The notes: generated by a model from the letters alone, not told the origin. Positions 1-9,733 are shown, counted from the first letter of the stretch. The stretch: DNA of 64,000 nt from an uncultured Flavobacteriales bacterium (GCA_937974275.1 CALJIF010000145.1:1-64000); one strand, 5' to 3'. Translations and numbers: made by a program.

Positions 1-715
1 CTGCTAAGGCAATGTCATACGAATCAGCTGCTGAACACATCGCAAACAAAAATCCGCCGCCTACAACATACTCTTTTATTTTTTTTGCAACCGCTAATTT
101 CAGTTGTGAAACTTTCGTGAATCCTAAACGATTTGCGGCAGCTTCATTATTCGCTACTTCTTCGCGATACCAGGGTGCGTTTGCATATTGCGCCCAGAAG
201 CGTCCGTATTGTCCGGTAAAATCTTCGTGATGCAAGTGCAGCCAATCGTACAAAACAAGTTTGTTCGAAATCACTTCATCATCATAAATCTTATCGTATG
301 GAATTTCTGCATACGTCAACACCAGCGTTACCGCATCGTCCCAGGGTTGTTTGCCTTTTGGTGTGTACACTGCAATTTTAGGCGCTTTTTCCAACTTCAC
401 CGCTTCCATGTTCACTTCCGGATTTGCAATTTCCGAAAGAATCAGGGTGGCTTGCGCATCGGGAATTACTTCAAATGTTACCCCGCGAAGTTTGCATTCC
501 GTTTCAAACGATTTGTCATAACGAAACATAAAACTACCGTTGCGGTAATTCAGCAACCACTGTACTTCAACGCCTTTTGCAATAACCCAGTAAGCAATGC
601 CGTAAGATTTGAGGTGATCTTTTTGTGTCAGATCCATAGGAATCAACATGGACGCAGCGTGCGCCTGTATCACAAAAAGGAAAGCAAGTAGAGTTATTCC
701 GCACTTTTTCATCAT
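1..715 (-). CDS. Asparagine synthetase B-like secreted protein (partial, 3' end outside window)
   Basis: The reading frame starts at an ATG at 715 and stays open to the window edge, so about 238 residues of N-terminal part are visible. It opens with a signal peptide-like stretch (MMKKCGITLLAFLFVIQAHA). The conserved segments LIPMDLTQKDHLKSYGIAYW, KAPKIAVYTPKGKQPWDDAV, YDWLHLHHEDFTGQYGRFWA and VVGGGFLFAMCSAADSYDIA match a Bacteroidota family that databases label asparagine synthetase B; that label is probably misleading, since no glutamine amidotransferase or ATP-pyrophosphatase motif is seen. True function is unknown. It lies 36 bases downstream of dnaB on the same strand. A weak -7 box, TAACTTTA (721-728), stands just before the ATG, so it may have its own start site. 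Confidence 0.75.
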   Translation of the reverse strand, partial: MMKKCGITLLAFLFVIQAHAASMLIPMDLTQKDHLKSYGIAYWVIAKGVEVQWLLNYRNGSFMFRYDKSFETECKLRGVTFEVIPDAQATLILSEIANPEVNMEAVKLEKAPKIAVYTPKGKQPWDDAVTLVLTYAEIPYDKIYDDEVISNKLVLYDWLHLHHEDFTGQYGRFWAQYANAPWYREEVANNEAAANRLGFTKVSQLKLAVAKKIKEYVVGGGFLFAMCSAADSYDIALA

Positions 716-751
716 CACTATAAAGTTACAAAAACTGTGCAGAACAGATCG

Positions 752-2296
752 TTAGAACGGATCTTCTTCGATATCGTTGAGCTTAGAGCCGCGAATAATG
801 CTGCCTCCGCCCGGGTTAAAGTCGGTAGAAGGCGTAATTCCCGCAGTCGGATCGTAAGTAACACCACCGGAGAATCCGGAGTTGAAGCCTCCGTCCAAAT
901 CCGAGAATTTGGCAAGTTGGTTGATGAAACGCAAATTCACAGAACCTACAGCACCGTTACGGTGTTTTGCAATGATAATTTCTGCAACACCTTGCGTCGA
1001 GTTGCCTTCCGCATCTTGCGTAAAACCGTAGTATTCCGGACGGTGAATGAACAATACCATATCCGCATCTTGCTCGATAGCGCCCGATTCACGTAAGTCG
1101 GATAATTGCGGACGACGATCACCACCGCGTGTTTCAACCGCACGACTTAACTGCGACAACGCAATGATCGGAACGTTCAATTCTTTAGCGATACTCTTCA
1201 ATGATCGGGAAATAGTAGAAATTTCCTGTTCGCGGTTTCCGCGGTTATCACCACCTGTAGTCATCAGTTGAAGATAATCGACGATGATCAATTGAATGTC
1301 GTGCTGTGCTTTTAATCGACGGCACTTCGCTCGCATTTCAAAAATGGAAAGGGCGGGAGTATCATCAATGAAAATAGGTGCTTCCGAAAGCTTACCAATC
1401 TTTACGTGTAGTTGTTGGTATTCGTGATCTTCAAGTTGTCCTTTCTTCAATTTCTCTGCAGAAAGTTCCGATTCACTTGCAATCAAACGTTGCACCAATT
1501 GTACGGAGGCCATTTCCAGCGAGAACAACGCAATCGGACGACTGAATTCCACGGCAGCATTACGCGCAAGTGATAACACGAATGCCGTTTTACCCATTGC
1601 AGGACGCGCGGCAAGAATTACTAAATCTGAATTTTGCCAACCGGAAGTCATTCGGTCGAGATCCGTAAATCCGCTAGGAACACCCGTTACACCGGTTTTT
1701 TGATTTCGTGCAGTTTCAATTTGTTCCATCGCCTGGTTGATCAGAGAACTCATCTTGTCGTAGTTCTTTCTGATGTTACCTTCCACAACGGAGAACAAAT
1801 TGCGTTCAGCTTTATCCAACAAATCAAATACATCCGCTGTGTCTTCGTATGCTTCACGAATTGTTTCGCTGGAGATTTGAATTAACTCGCGCTGAATGTA
1901 TTTCTGCGAAATAATTCGGGCATGAAATTCAACGTTAGCAGCAGATGCAACGCGATTGGTAAGTTGCGAAATGTAATATGCACCGCCTACAATTTCCAAC
2001 TCGCCGGTACGTTTTAATTCCTGCGTTACGGTCAAAATATCAATTGGTTCCGAACGTTGAAATAAGTTTTGAATCGCGTTGAAAATTCTGCCGTGTGCTT
2101 CTTTGTAAAAACTTTTGTGCGTGAGAATATCGACAACAGCAGTTAATGCATCTTTTTCGAGCATCAACGCGCCCAACACGGCCTCTTCCAATTCCACGGC
2201 CTGAGGCGGCAACTTACCAATTTCGTAAAGTTGCTGACTTACCTGCGCCAATTGGAGCGGTTTGCGGGTTGACGTTCTTTTTTCTTCTGTGCTCAT
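752..2296 (-). CDS. dnaB: Replicative DNA helicase DnaB
   Basis: 514 residues, full length for a Bacteroidota DnaB. The N-terminal helical domain (about 30-130) is followed by a RecA-like ATPase with Walker A ARPAMGKTA at 230-238, Walker B (IIVDYLQLM) and the DnaB region SQLSRAVETRGGDRRPQLSDLRESG. It unwinds the fork as a hexameric ring and loads primase. The C-terminal tail after the ATPase is glycine-rich, as in relatives of this phylum. The ATG at 2296 is 20 bases behind a TACTTTTG box, which supports the start. The asparagine synthetase B-like gene follows on the same strand. Confidence 0.97.
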   Translation of the reverse strand: MSTEEKRTSTRKPLQLAQVSQQLYEIGKLPPQAVELEEAVLGALMLEKDALTAVVDILTHKSFYKEAHGRIFNAIQNLFQRSEPIDILTVTQELKRTGELEIVGGAYYISQLTNRVASAANVEFHARIISQKYIQRELIQISSETIREAYEDTADVFDLLDKAERNLFSVVEGNIRKNYDKMSSLINQAMEQIETARNQKTGVTGVPSGFTDLDRMTSGWQNSDLVILAARPAMGKTAFVLSLARNAAVEFSRPIALFSLEMASVQLVQRLIASESELSAEKLKKGQLEDHEYQQLHVKIGKLSEAPIFIDDTPALSIFEMRAKCRRLKAQHDIQLIIVDYLQLMTTGGDNRGNREQEISTISRSLKSIAKELNVPIIALSQLSRAVETRGGDRRPQLSDLRESGAIEQDADMVLFIHRPEYYGFTQDAEGNSTQGVAEIIIAKHRNGAVGSVNLRFINQLAKFSDLDGGFNSGFSGGVTYDPTAGITPSTDFNPGGGSIIRGSKLNDIEEDPF

Positions 2297-2316
2297 GCCG
2301 GTTTTTACAAGGGGAT

Positions 2317-2324
2317 CAAAAGTA
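2317..2324 (-). promoter_or_regulatory. -7 box of the dnaB promoter
   Basis: Read on the minus strand this is TACTTTTG, a full match to the Bacteroidota sigma-A -7 consensus TAnnTTTG, placed 20 bases before the dnaB ATG. I see no clear TTG at the -33 position. Confidence 0.6.
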
Positions 2325-2374
2325 GGAAAATATGCGCCCCCGATGCACGAATTAGTTATCCATACTAATTAACG

Positions 2375-2388
2375 AGCTATTAACAGGA
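2375..2388. repeat. 14-bp sequence shared with the gldF upstream region
   Basis: AGCTATTAACAGGA occurs here and again at 31320-31333. Both copies lie upstream of minus-strand promoters, for dnaB and gldF respectively, in the same orientation. The role is unknown; an upstream activator or protein-binding site is possible, and so is chance in AT-rich DNA. Confidence 0.35.
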
Positions 2389-2474
2389 AATGTTAGCTTT
2401 TTCCGTTGGAAGTTTTGAACAAAATCCGCATTCTGATGGAAATCAGGTTCCTGCATTCGGTAAGTGGTTTCCGT

Positions 2475-2482
2475 TATCTTTG
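2475..2482 (+). promoter_or_regulatory. -7 box of the hpt-adk promoter
   Basis: TATCTTTG matches TAnnTTTG and ends 10 bases before the ATG at 2493. Its position inside the longest possible hpt frame argues that the shorter start at 2493 is the real one. Confidence 0.6.
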
Positions 2483-2492
2483 TGCCTCTACT

Positions 2493-3029
2493 ATGGAATC
2501 GATTCAGTTAGGCGATAAAACCTTCATCCCTTATTTACAGGACGATGTTATACACGAAGCGGTGCAGCGTATTGCGCATCGTATTAACGAAGATTATGCC
2601 GGCAAAAAGCCGTTGTTTCTCGTGGTGTTAAACGGCGCATTTTTGTTTGCGGCCGATTTGATGCGGTGCATTAACTGCGATTGTAAAGTGTCGTTTGTGA
2701 AGTTGGCGTCGTACGAAGGAACATCCAGCACAGGTCAAATGAAACAATTGATCGGACTGAACGAAGATTTGAAAGGAAGAGATATTATAGTTGTAGAAGA
2801 TATCGTGGATTCGGGAAATACTATCGTACATCTGGATCGTTTGTTACGCGAAGCGCAAGCAAACAGCGTTGCTTATGCGGCGTTATTGTTCAAACCTAAA
2901 GCGTATTCCAAGGATATTCGCATACAATATGTCGGGATGGAAATTCCAAATGATTTTATTGTAGGTTACGGACTTGACTACGATGGGATGGGTCGTAATC
3001 TGAAAGATATCTGGGTTATTAAATCATAA
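2493..3029 (+). CDS. hpt: Hypoxanthine phosphoribosyltransferase
   Basis: 178 residues from the ATG at 2493. A longer frame begins at 2406, but the family starts near MESIQLGDKTFIPYL and a promoter box sits at 2475-2482, so the extra 29 residues are very unlikely. The PRPP-binding loop VVEDIVDSGNTI lies at 100-111 and the LNGAFLFAADLMR segment of the phosphate site at 46-58. The enzyme salvages hypoxanthine (and often guanine) to IMP/GMP in the cytoplasm. adk follows after 11 bases, so the two form a purine-nucleotide operon. Confidence 0.95.
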   Translation: MESIQLGDKTFIPYLQDDVIHEAVQRIAHRINEDYAGKKPLFLVVLNGAFLFAADLMRCINCDCKVSFVKLASYEGTSSTGQMKQLIGLNEDLKGRDIIVVEDIVDSGNTIVHLDRLLREAQANSVAYAALLFKPKAYSKDIRIQYVGMEIPNDFIVGYGLDYDGMGRNLKDIWVIKS

Positions 3030-3040
3030 AAATTGTACAC

Positions 3041-3613
3041 ATGCTCAACATCGTGTTGTTTGGCCCTCCGGGCGCAGGAAAAGGGACACAGTCAGAAAAA
3101 TTGATCGCTGAATATCATTTGGTGCATTTATCTACCGGTGATATTTTCCGTGCGAATATTAAAGGTGAAACAGAACTTGGCAAACTGGCTAAGAGTTACA
3201 TGGATAAAGGTGAATTGGTGCCGGATCAGGTAACGATTCAGATGTTGGAATCCGAAGTAGTGAAACACACCGATCCTAAAGGTTTTATTTTCGACGGATT
3301 TCCAAGAACCACTGCTCAAGCACAAGCTTTGGATGCGTTTCTGGCAAGTCGAAATACCGGAATTTCCTGCATGTTGGCGTTGGAAGTGGATGAAGAAGAA
3401 TTGAAGAAACGATTGTTATTGCGTGGTAAAGATTCCGGTCGTGCCGATGACCAGAATCCGGAAATCATTGCAAATCGTATTGCGGTGTATCAGCGCGATA
3501 CGGCTCCATTGAAATCGTACTACGAGCAACAAGGCAAGTACCGCGGCGTGCAAGGCGTTGGAAGTATCGACGAAATCTTTGCATCGCTCTGCAGTCAGAT
3601 TAACAGCCTCTAA
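3041..3613 (+). CDS. adk: Adenylate kinase
   Basis: 190 residues. It carries the P-loop GPPGAGKGT at 8-16, the AMP-binding HLSTGDIFR, and DGFPRT. The LID region is short and lacks the zinc-binding cysteines of Gram-positive enzymes, giving the short-LID form common in Bacteroidota. It converts ATP and AMP to two ADP. It is the second gene after hpt and is followed at once by a strong terminator hairpin. Confidence 0.97.
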   Translation: MLNIVLFGPPGAGKGTQSEKLIAEYHLVHLSTGDIFRANIKGETELGKLAKSYMDKGELVPDQVTIQMLESEVVKHTDPKGFIFDGFPRTTAQAQALDAFLASRNTGISCMLALEVDEEELKKRLLLRGKDSGRADDQNPEIIANRIAVYQRDTAPLKSYYEQQGKYRGVQGVGSIDEIFASLCSQINSL

Positions 3614-3637
3614 TCAACCCTGTTGATTTTTTATATC

Positions 3638-3664
3638 GGGCAACCTTCGGGTTGCCTTTTTTTA
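3638..3664 (+). terminator. Rho-independent terminator of hpt-adk
   Basis: A 7-bp stem GGCAACC / GGTTGCC closes over a stable TTCG tetraloop and is followed by eight T. It stands 25 bases after the adk stop codon. Confidence 0.9.
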
Positions 3665-3718
3665 TTTCTGTAATTTGATGTGCCGTAAATAAAATTTAGA
3701 TAAGCCTAAAAAAGTATT

Positions 3719-3726
3719 TATATTTG
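3719..3726 (+). promoter_or_regulatory. -7 box of the TonB receptor gene
   Basis: TATATTTG matches TAnnTTTG and ends only 4 bases before the ATG at 3731. The predicted transcription start falls on or next to the start codon, so the mRNA would be leaderless or nearly so. Confidence 0.6.
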
Positions 3727-3730
3727 CCAA

Positions 3731-5992
3731 ATGTTTGCGGGCAGATTGATATTGACTTTTTTCCTGTGCGTCTCGTACATCAACGCGTACGCTGCGACGA
3801 TCTCGGGAATTGTGCAATCGGCAAATGAACCTGTGCCATTCGCTGTAGTTGGTGTTGTTGGGACAAGTGTCGGCACTACAACTGATGCTTCGGGAAAATT
3901 TATTTTGCAATTAGCTCCGGGTAAATACGAATTACGTTTTCAATGTGTAGGATATTTAACCTTGCAAAAAGCAATCACGGTTACAGATCAAGATCTGACG
4001 TTGCAAATAGTTCTAGAACCCGATGGCAAACAATTGAATGAAGTAGTGGTATCAGGAACGATGAGCGATGTAGAACGTTCTGATTCACCGGTGCTGGTAG
4101 ATGTGTACAATCCTACATTTTTGAAACGCAATCCGGCCCCGAATCTTTTCGAGTCGGTGGCAATGATTAACGGTGTGCGTCCTCAAATGAATTGCAACGT
4201 ATGCAATACGGGCGATATTCATATTAACGGTATGGAAGGTCCGTACACGATGATTCTGATTGATGGAATGCCGATCGTCAGCAGTTTATCCACGGTATAT
4301 GGATTGATGGGAATTCCAACTTCTCTCATTGAACGAGTGGAAGTCATGAAAGGCCCTGCATCTTCATTGTATGGCTCGGAAGCGATGGGCGGCATTATTA
4401 ATGTTATTACCCGAAATCCGATGAACGCGCCTAAGTTTGGTGCGGATATCAGTTCAACATCATGGGGAGAAGTAAATGCAGATTTCGCAGGAAGTTATCG
4501 CCTGGGAAAACGAACGCATGGATTGACAGGTGTCAATTACTTCAACTACTCGTTACCCGTTGATGCGAATGACGATGGTTTTACGGACATGACGTTACAA
4601 AACAGATTGTCTGCGTTTTCGCGAGTCATGTTTATGGATACGCTGAATCGTCCGTCTTCATTGGGTGTGCGTTACGTCTATGAAGATCGTTGGGGCGGTG
4701 AAATGAACTGGAATAATTCTTTTCGTGGTGGTGACAGTATTTACGGTGAAAGTATTTATACCAATCGTGTTGAAGTAATCGGTTCGTGGCAAATACCGGT
4801 AAAAAAAGACATAACACTTCAAACTTCCTACACGTTGCACGATCAAAATTCTGTGTACGGAACTACAGCGTACATTGCTGCACAACATATCGGATTCGCG
4901 CAATTGTTCCATCGTTTTTCAAAAGGGCGCAGCAATTGGTTAGCAGGAACTGCCTGGCGCTTCAATCATTACGATGACAATACACCGGCGACGGAATTCA
5001 TCAATAACAATATTGTCTTGACGCGCCCTGCAATTACTTCTTTGCCGGGTGTGTTTTTACAAAACGATTGGATGCTCAACGAACGTCATCGATTGTTATT
5101 GGGTTACCGAATGGATTATCATCCCATACACGGGTTCATTCATTCGCCACGGATTGCATGGAAATATGCACCGCACGAACGATTGATTATGCGATGGAGC
5201 AGTGGCACAGGATTTCGCGTAGTGAATTTGTTTACTGAAGATCATGCAGCCTTAACCGGTTCACGTGAAGTGATAATTCGTAATGCGCTGAATCCAGAGC
5301 GATCGATTAATCTCACCGGAAATTTAACCTGGCGCACTTATCACTCGTCGTGGTTCGGAGGTGTTGAAATCACTGCATTCTACACGTATTTCTCGAACAA
5401 GATTGTTGCAGATTATGATAGCGATCCAGACGCGATTATTTATGATAATCTTCAAGGATATGCAGTGTCTTCAGGCGTTAGCTTGAATGCGGATATCACG
5501 TTTACCACAGGAACAAAATTCACTTTTGGCACTTCGTATATGGATGTGTATCGTATGGACCGTGATTCCATGAATCGTTATGAAAAAAATGTTCAGGTAT
5601 TCGCGCCGCGCTGGTCTGCAACAGGAACATTGTCACATACCTTTAAAAAACGCACTCAAATAGATTTGACATTTAACACCTACGGCCCGATGCGTTTGCC
5701 GGTTGTGCCGAATGATTTTCGTCCGGAATATTCACCGTGGTACACTTTGCTGAATGTACAGGTAAGACAGCCAGTGAAAGAACAATGGGAATTGTATACC
5801 GGTATTAAGAACTTGTTGAATTTTGTTCCGCAACATCCCATTTTACGTCCGCAGGATCCGTTTGATCAACAAGTGAATGATCCCGTAAATAATCCGAACG
5901 GTTATACGTTTGATGCGTCATACAACTATGCACCATTGCAAGGAATTCGCGTCTTTGCAGGAGTACGCTATCAGATCGGTCGCAACAAGTAG
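3731..5992 (+). CDS. TonB-dependent outer membrane receptor with carboxypeptidase-regulatory-like N-terminus
   Basis: 753 residues. After a signal peptide (about 1-22) comes a carboxypeptidase D regulatory-like Ig fold (about 23-108, the usual N-terminal domain of Bacteroidota receptors). It is followed by the plug domain (about 115-230, with RVEVMKGPASSLYGSEAMGGIINVITR) and a 22-strand-type barrel ending in an aromatic strand (VFAGVRYQIG). The plug contains CNVC at 155-158 within a conserved NTGDIHINGMEGPYTMILIDG segment, a feature of one CirA/FecA-like Bacteroidota subfamily. The ligand is not known; a metal or metal chelate is plausible. It has its own promoter and stands alone between adk and obgE. 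Confidence 0.88.
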   Translation: MFAGRLILTFFLCVSYINAYAATISGIVQSANEPVPFAVVGVVGTSVGTTTDASGKFILQLAPGKYELRFQCVGYLTLQKAITVTDQDLTLQIVLEPDGKQLNEVVVSGTMSDVERSDSPVLVDVYNPTFLKRNPAPNLFESVAMINGVRPQMNCNVCNTGDIHINGMEGPYTMILIDGMPIVSSLSTVYGLMGIPTSLIERVEVMKGPASSLYGSEAMGGIINVITRNPMNAPKFGADISSTSWGEVNADFAGSYRLGKRTHGLTGVNYFNYSLPVDANDDGFTDMTLQNRLSAFSRVMFMDTLNRPSSLGVRYVYEDRWGGEMNWNNSFRGGDSIYGESIYTNRVEVIGSWQIPVKKDITLQTSYTLHDQNSVYGTTAYIAAQHIGFAQLFHRFSKGRSNWLAGTAWRFNHYDDNTPATEFINNNIVLTRPAITSLPGVFLQNDWMLNERHRLLLGYRMDYHPIHGFIHSPRIAWKYAPHERLIMRWSSGTGFRVVNLFTEDHAALTGSREVIIRNALNPERSINLTGNLTWRTYHSSWFGGVEITAFYTYFSNKIVADYDSDPDAIIYDNLQGYAVSSGVSLNADITFTTGTKFTFGTSYMDVYRMDRDSMNRYEKNVQVFAPRWSATGTLSHTFKKRTQIDLTFNTYGPMRLPVVPNDFRPEYSPWYTLLNVQVRQPVKEQWELYTGIKNLLNFVPQHPILRPQDPFDQQVNDPVNNPNGYTFDASYNYAPLQGIRVFAGVRYQIGRNK

Positions 5993-6004
5993 CCTACAAT
6001 TGAC

Positions 6005-6012
6005 TACTTTTG
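6005..6012 (+). promoter_or_regulatory. -7 box of obgE
   Basis: TACTTTTG matches TAnnTTTG and ends 7 bases before the obgE ATG at 6020, right behind the stop codon of the receptor gene. Confidence 0.55.
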
Positions 6013-6019
6013 CAGCCTC

Positions 6020-7024
6020 ATGGATTCCAATTTTGTTGACTACGTAAAGATCTGTTGTCGTTCCGGTAAGGGCGGAGGCGGTTCTACTCACTTTTTACGC
6101 ACTGCACAAACAGCTAAAGGCGGTCCCGATGGCGGTGATGGCGGACGCGGCGGACATATTGTGTTGCGTGGAAACAAGCAACACTGGACGTTATTGCATT
6201 TGAAATATCGTAAGCATGTCATTGCACAAGATGGCGAGTCGGGTGGAAGACAAAACATGACCGGCGCTGATGGTCGTGATGAAGTGCTGGATGTTCCGTT
6301 GGGTACGGTAGCACGAAATCCTGAAACAGGAGAAATTATATTTGAAATTACCGAAGACGGAGAGGAACGCATTTTAGTTCCCGGTGGAAGAGGAGGAAAG
6401 GGGAATAGTTTTTTCAAGACTTCGACACGACAAGCACCACGTTTTGCTCAACCCGGTGAACCCGGACTCGAAGAGTGGATTGTTTTGGAGTTGAAACTAC
6501 TTGCTGACGTGGGATTAGTTGGATTTCCTAACGCAGGAAAATCAACTTTGTTGTCGGTGATATCCGCCGCTAAACCTGAAATTGCGGATTATCCTTTCAC
6601 GACGTTGGTTCCGAACTTGGGTGTTGTAGCGTATCGTGATCATCGTTCATTTGTAATGGCCGACATCCCCGGAATTATTGAAGGAGCGCATGAAGGAAAG
6701 GGTTTGGGAATTCGTTTTTTGCGACACATTGAGCGTAACGCCTGTTTGTTGTTTTTAGTTCCTGCCGATAGTAACGATATTATCGAAGACTACAAGATTT
6801 TATTAAACGAATTGAAGTTGTACAATCCGGAATTGCTGGATAAAAAACGCATGTTGGGTGTTTCCAAAGCAGACATGTTGGATGATGAATTGTACGACGC
6901 CTTGAAAAGCGATTTGGATAAACGTTTCGCGAAGAAGTTCAAATTGCCTTATGTTATTTTCTCTTCCCATTCACAAAAAAACATTCTTCAACTGAAAGAC
7001 GAGTTGTGGAAGTTGATGAATTGA
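6020..7024 (+). CDS. obgE: GTPase Obg
   Basis: 334 residues. The glycine-rich Obg fold fills 1-160 (GKGGGGSTHF, GPDGGDGGRGGHIV). The G domain begins with the P-loop GFPNAGKST at 168-176, followed by the G3 motif DIPG and a G4-like SKAD. Obg proteins act in late 50S ribosome assembly, stress response and chromosome partitioning. The protein lacks the C-terminal OCT domain, as is usual in this phylum. Confidence 0.96.
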   Translation: MDSNFVDYVKICCRSGKGGGGSTHFLRTAQTAKGGPDGGDGGRGGHIVLRGNKQHWTLLHLKYRKHVIAQDGESGGRQNMTGADGRDEVLDVPLGTVARNPETGEIIFEITEDGEERILVPGGRGGKGNSFFKTSTRQAPRFAQPGEPGLEEWIVLELKLLADVGLVGFPNAGKSTLLSVISAAKPEIADYPFTTLVPNLGVVAYRDHRSFVMADIPGIIEGAHEGKGLGIRFLRHIERNACLLFLVPADSNDIIEDYKILLNELKLYNPELLDKKRMLGVSKADMLDDELYDALKSDLDKRFAKKFKLPYVIFSSHSQKNILQLKDELWKLMN

Positions 7025-7135
7025 TTTGTTCCGGTGTTGAATTCCTTATTTATTTCCGTTTTAATGCTTTGCTTCTGATGTAAGCGCGTAGAAAAGGTGT
7101 AAATTACCGCTGCAAATAACCATTTCCCTAATTCT

Positions 7136-9685
7136 ATGAAAACAACTTACCTTAAGAAGATGTTCGTCATGTTTGCCATGATATTCATCTCAGTGCATAT
7201 TAATGCTCAAACAAACGTTCTAATCTGCGGTGCACCAAGCACTGCAAGTTGGAATACCGATGTACAAACGAAATTGCAGGCAACCGGCTTTTTTAGTTCG
7301 GTTCAGGTATTTAACACCGGCACAGGAACGCCGAGTTTAGCCACTTTACAAGGGTATCAGGCGGTATTGGTGTTTACCGACATGGGTGCACAAGACCCTA
7401 CAACACTCGGTAATAACCTGGCAGCTTACATCAATGGTGGTGGTGGTGTTGTTAACTGTGTGTTCGCTAATGCCAGCGTTCCACTCGGTGGTAATTTTAA
7501 CACGTCAACGTATCAAGTTATTGTGCCTGCAGGACAAACTCAAAATACACCATTGACTTTGGGTACTATTTTGGATCCATGTCACCCGATTATTCAAGGT
7601 GTAACCAACCTGAGCGGTGGTTCGAGCAGCTACATTTCCACGTCTACAACACTTGCTCCCGGAGCACAAACAATTGCTAACTGGAGCAACGGATCATGGC
7701 TGGCTGCATACAAACTTAATGTTGGTCCTGCTAACGCACGTCGAGCTGACCTTAATATGTATCCGCCGTCCAGTGATGCACGTAGCGACTTCTGGACTTC
7801 TTCTACGCAAGGTGCATTGTTGATGGGCAATGCGTTATTGTATGTTGCGGGTGTGACAAATCCGGTTGGTCTTCCTGCACAGCCTGCAGCAGTGAGCGGA
7901 GCAGCAAGCATCTGCGAAGGTGCAACAGGAACGTATAGCATCCCAACTGTAGTGGGAGCAACATCTTATACGTGGAGTGTTCCGGGCGGAACGGTTATCA
8001 ATTCAGGACAAGGAACCACTTCTATTAACATTACCGCAGGTACAACATCCGGTACCATTTCAGTTACTGCGAACAATGCTTGCGGCAGCAGTACGCCACG
8101 TACATTTACATTAACTATTAATCCATTGCCGGTTGTTACTATTACGGGAAATTCAACTATTTGTGATGGAGGTACTACGACACTTACTGCAACAGGAGGT
8201 GGAACTTATGCTTGGAATACCGGAGCAACAAGTGCATCAATTTCTCCTACATTAAATTTTAGTTCCCTGTTTAGTTGCACGGTTACTTCTGTTGCAGGAT
8301 GTTCTGCTTCATCTAATATAACAGTGAATGTTAATGCGCTGCCAAACGTAACAGCAAACGCTACTTCGTCTTCAGTTTGTGATGGCATTGCAGATACGTT
8401 AATGGCAGCAGGAGCAAATACTTATATGTGGAGTTCCGGCGGTACAACGGATACTGAAATTGTAGCTCCTAACACAACAACTACATACACAGTTACAGGA
8501 ACTGATGTGAATGGTTGTGTGAATACTGCAACAGTAACCGTTAACGTTAACGCGTTGCCAACCGTAACCGCTTCTGCAACGCTTTCCACGATATGTGACG
8601 GAAGTTCAGATACGTTAATTGCTGCCGGTGCCGTTTCTTACGCCTGGAATTCGGGAGGTACTGCAGCTGTCGAAATCGTTACGCCTAACATCACCACAAC
8701 TTACGCTGTTGTTGGTACAGATGCGAATGGTTGCGTGAATTCTGCAACAGTTACGGTTGTTGTAAACCCGGTGCCATCGGTAACCCTAGGCGCTGACATT
8801 ACTCAGTGTGGTGGTTCAGTTACATTGGATGCGCAGAATGCAGGTTCTTCTTATGTGTGGAGTGATAACTCTACTAACCAGACATTGGTGGTTGCTACAT
8901 CAGGAACATACTACGTTACAGTTATTGATGCTAACGGCTGTCAGAGTTCTGATACTGTGAACGTGCTGATCAATAGCAACCCGACTGTCGATTTAGGCGG
9001 CGATACAGCTACATGTTCAGGTTCAATTACCCTTGACGCACAGAATGCAGGCGCTGCGTATGTTTGGAGTGATAACTCCACCAACCAGACGCTAGTTGTT
9101 TCTGCTTCGGGAACATACTTCGTAGATGTTACAGATATAAACGGATGCGAAGGATCTGATACAGTTAACGTTGTTATCAACACTCCTCCAACTGTAACCG
9201 GTACTGCTTCTCCATCAACAGTTTGTTTGGATGATGCCAATGTTACTTTAACAGGAGCACCTGCAGGTGGAACTTGGTCAGGGCCGGGTGTTACAGGAAA
9301 CAGCTTCGATCCATCTGTTGGAATCGGAACACAAACATTGACGTACAGCTATACTGATGCAAATGGTTGTTTGGGTTCTGCCGACGTTACCGTTTCTGTG
9401 AATGCTTGTGTAGGTGTTGCTGAAAACACTTTGGCTTCCGGAGTTAACATATTTCCAAATCCGAACAATGGCGTATTCACTTTGGCCATCAATGCTAACG
9501 TTGGTGACGTAGTGATCGAAATTGTGGACATGCAAGGCCGCGTAGTGTATGCTGCTAACGAAAACAACGTTCAGGCAGGATTCATTAAGCAAATCTCTTT
9601 GGAGACTCAGGCTTCCGGCTTGTACATGATTCGTTTAACAAGCGCAACTGAACAACACACGTTGCGTGTGAACGTACAGAAGTAA
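7136..9685 (+). CDS. T9SS-exported protein with tandem Ig/PKD-like repeats
   Basis: 849 residues. A signal peptide (about 1-24, ending INAQ) is followed by a Rossmann-like N-terminal part (NVLICGAPSTASWN..., about 26-235) that resembles DUF4350 or amidotransferase-like folds. Next come at least five Ig/PKD-like repeats of about 80 residues (roughly 240-690), several nearly identical: YVWSDNSTNQTLVV occurs twice. The last about 80 residues are a type A T9SS sorting domain (VNIFPNPNNGVFTL, IVDMQGRVVY, GLYMIRL). Such proteins are secreted across the outer membrane and attached to the surface. Likely role is adhesion or matrix; the substrate is unknown. Two hairpins follow it. Confidence 0.85.
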   Translation: MKTTYLKKMFVMFAMIFISVHINAQTNVLICGAPSTASWNTDVQTKLQATGFFSSVQVFNTGTGTPSLATLQGYQAVLVFTDMGAQDPTTLGNNLAAYINGGGGVVNCVFANASVPLGGNFNTSTYQVIVPAGQTQNTPLTLGTILDPCHPIIQGVTNLSGGSSSYISTSTTLAPGAQTIANWSNGSWLAAYKLNVGPANARRADLNMYPPSSDARSDFWTSSTQGALLMGNALLYVAGVTNPVGLPAQPAAVSGAASICEGATGTYSIPTVVGATSYTWSVPGGTVINSGQGTTSINITAGTTSGTISVTANNACGSSTPRTFTLTINPLPVVTITGNSTICDGGTTTLTATGGGTYAWNTGATSASISPTLNFSSLFSCTVTSVAGCSASSNITVNVNALPNVTANATSSSVCDGIADTLMAAGANTYMWSSGGTTDTEIVAPNTTTTYTVTGTDVNGCVNTATVTVNVNALPTVTASATLSTICDGSSDTLIAAGAVSYAWNSGGTAAVEIVTPNITTTYAVVGTDANGCVNSATVTVVVNPVPSVTLGADITQCGGSVTLDAQNAGSSYVWSDNSTNQTLVVATSGTYYVTVIDANGCQSSDTVNVLINSNPTVDLGGDTATCSGSITLDAQNAGAAYVWSDNSTNQTLVVSASGTYFVDVTDINGCEGSDTVNVVINTPPTVTGTASPSTVCLDDANVTLTGAPAGGTWSGPGVTGNSFDPSVGIGTQTLTYSYTDANGCLGSADVTVSVNACVGVAENTLASGVNIFPNPNNGVFTLAINANVGDVVIEIVDMQGRVVYAANENNVQAGFIKQISLETQASGLYMIRLTSATEQHTLRVNVQK

Positions 9686-9690
9686 ACTCT

Positions 9691-9729
9691 GTTACAGTTA
9701 CCAAAGTTTAGAACTTTGGTAACTGTAAC
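9691..9729. repeat. 18-bp perfect hairpin without T-tract
   Basis: GTTACAGTTACCAAAGTT pairs perfectly with 9712-9729 across a 3-base loop (TAG). No run of T follows on either strand. Its apical half (CCAAAGTTnnGnAnTTTGG) is shared with the hairpin at 10607-10651 while the lower stem differs but still pairs. That suggests a mobile or regulatory hairpin family rather than a simple terminator. Confidence 0.7.
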
Positions 9730-9733
9730 ATCC

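Noticed and set aside
188..691. Plus-strand reading frame of 167 codons
   Set aside because: It is the antisense of the conserved asparagine synthetase B-like gene, which has a signal peptide and conserved family blocks.
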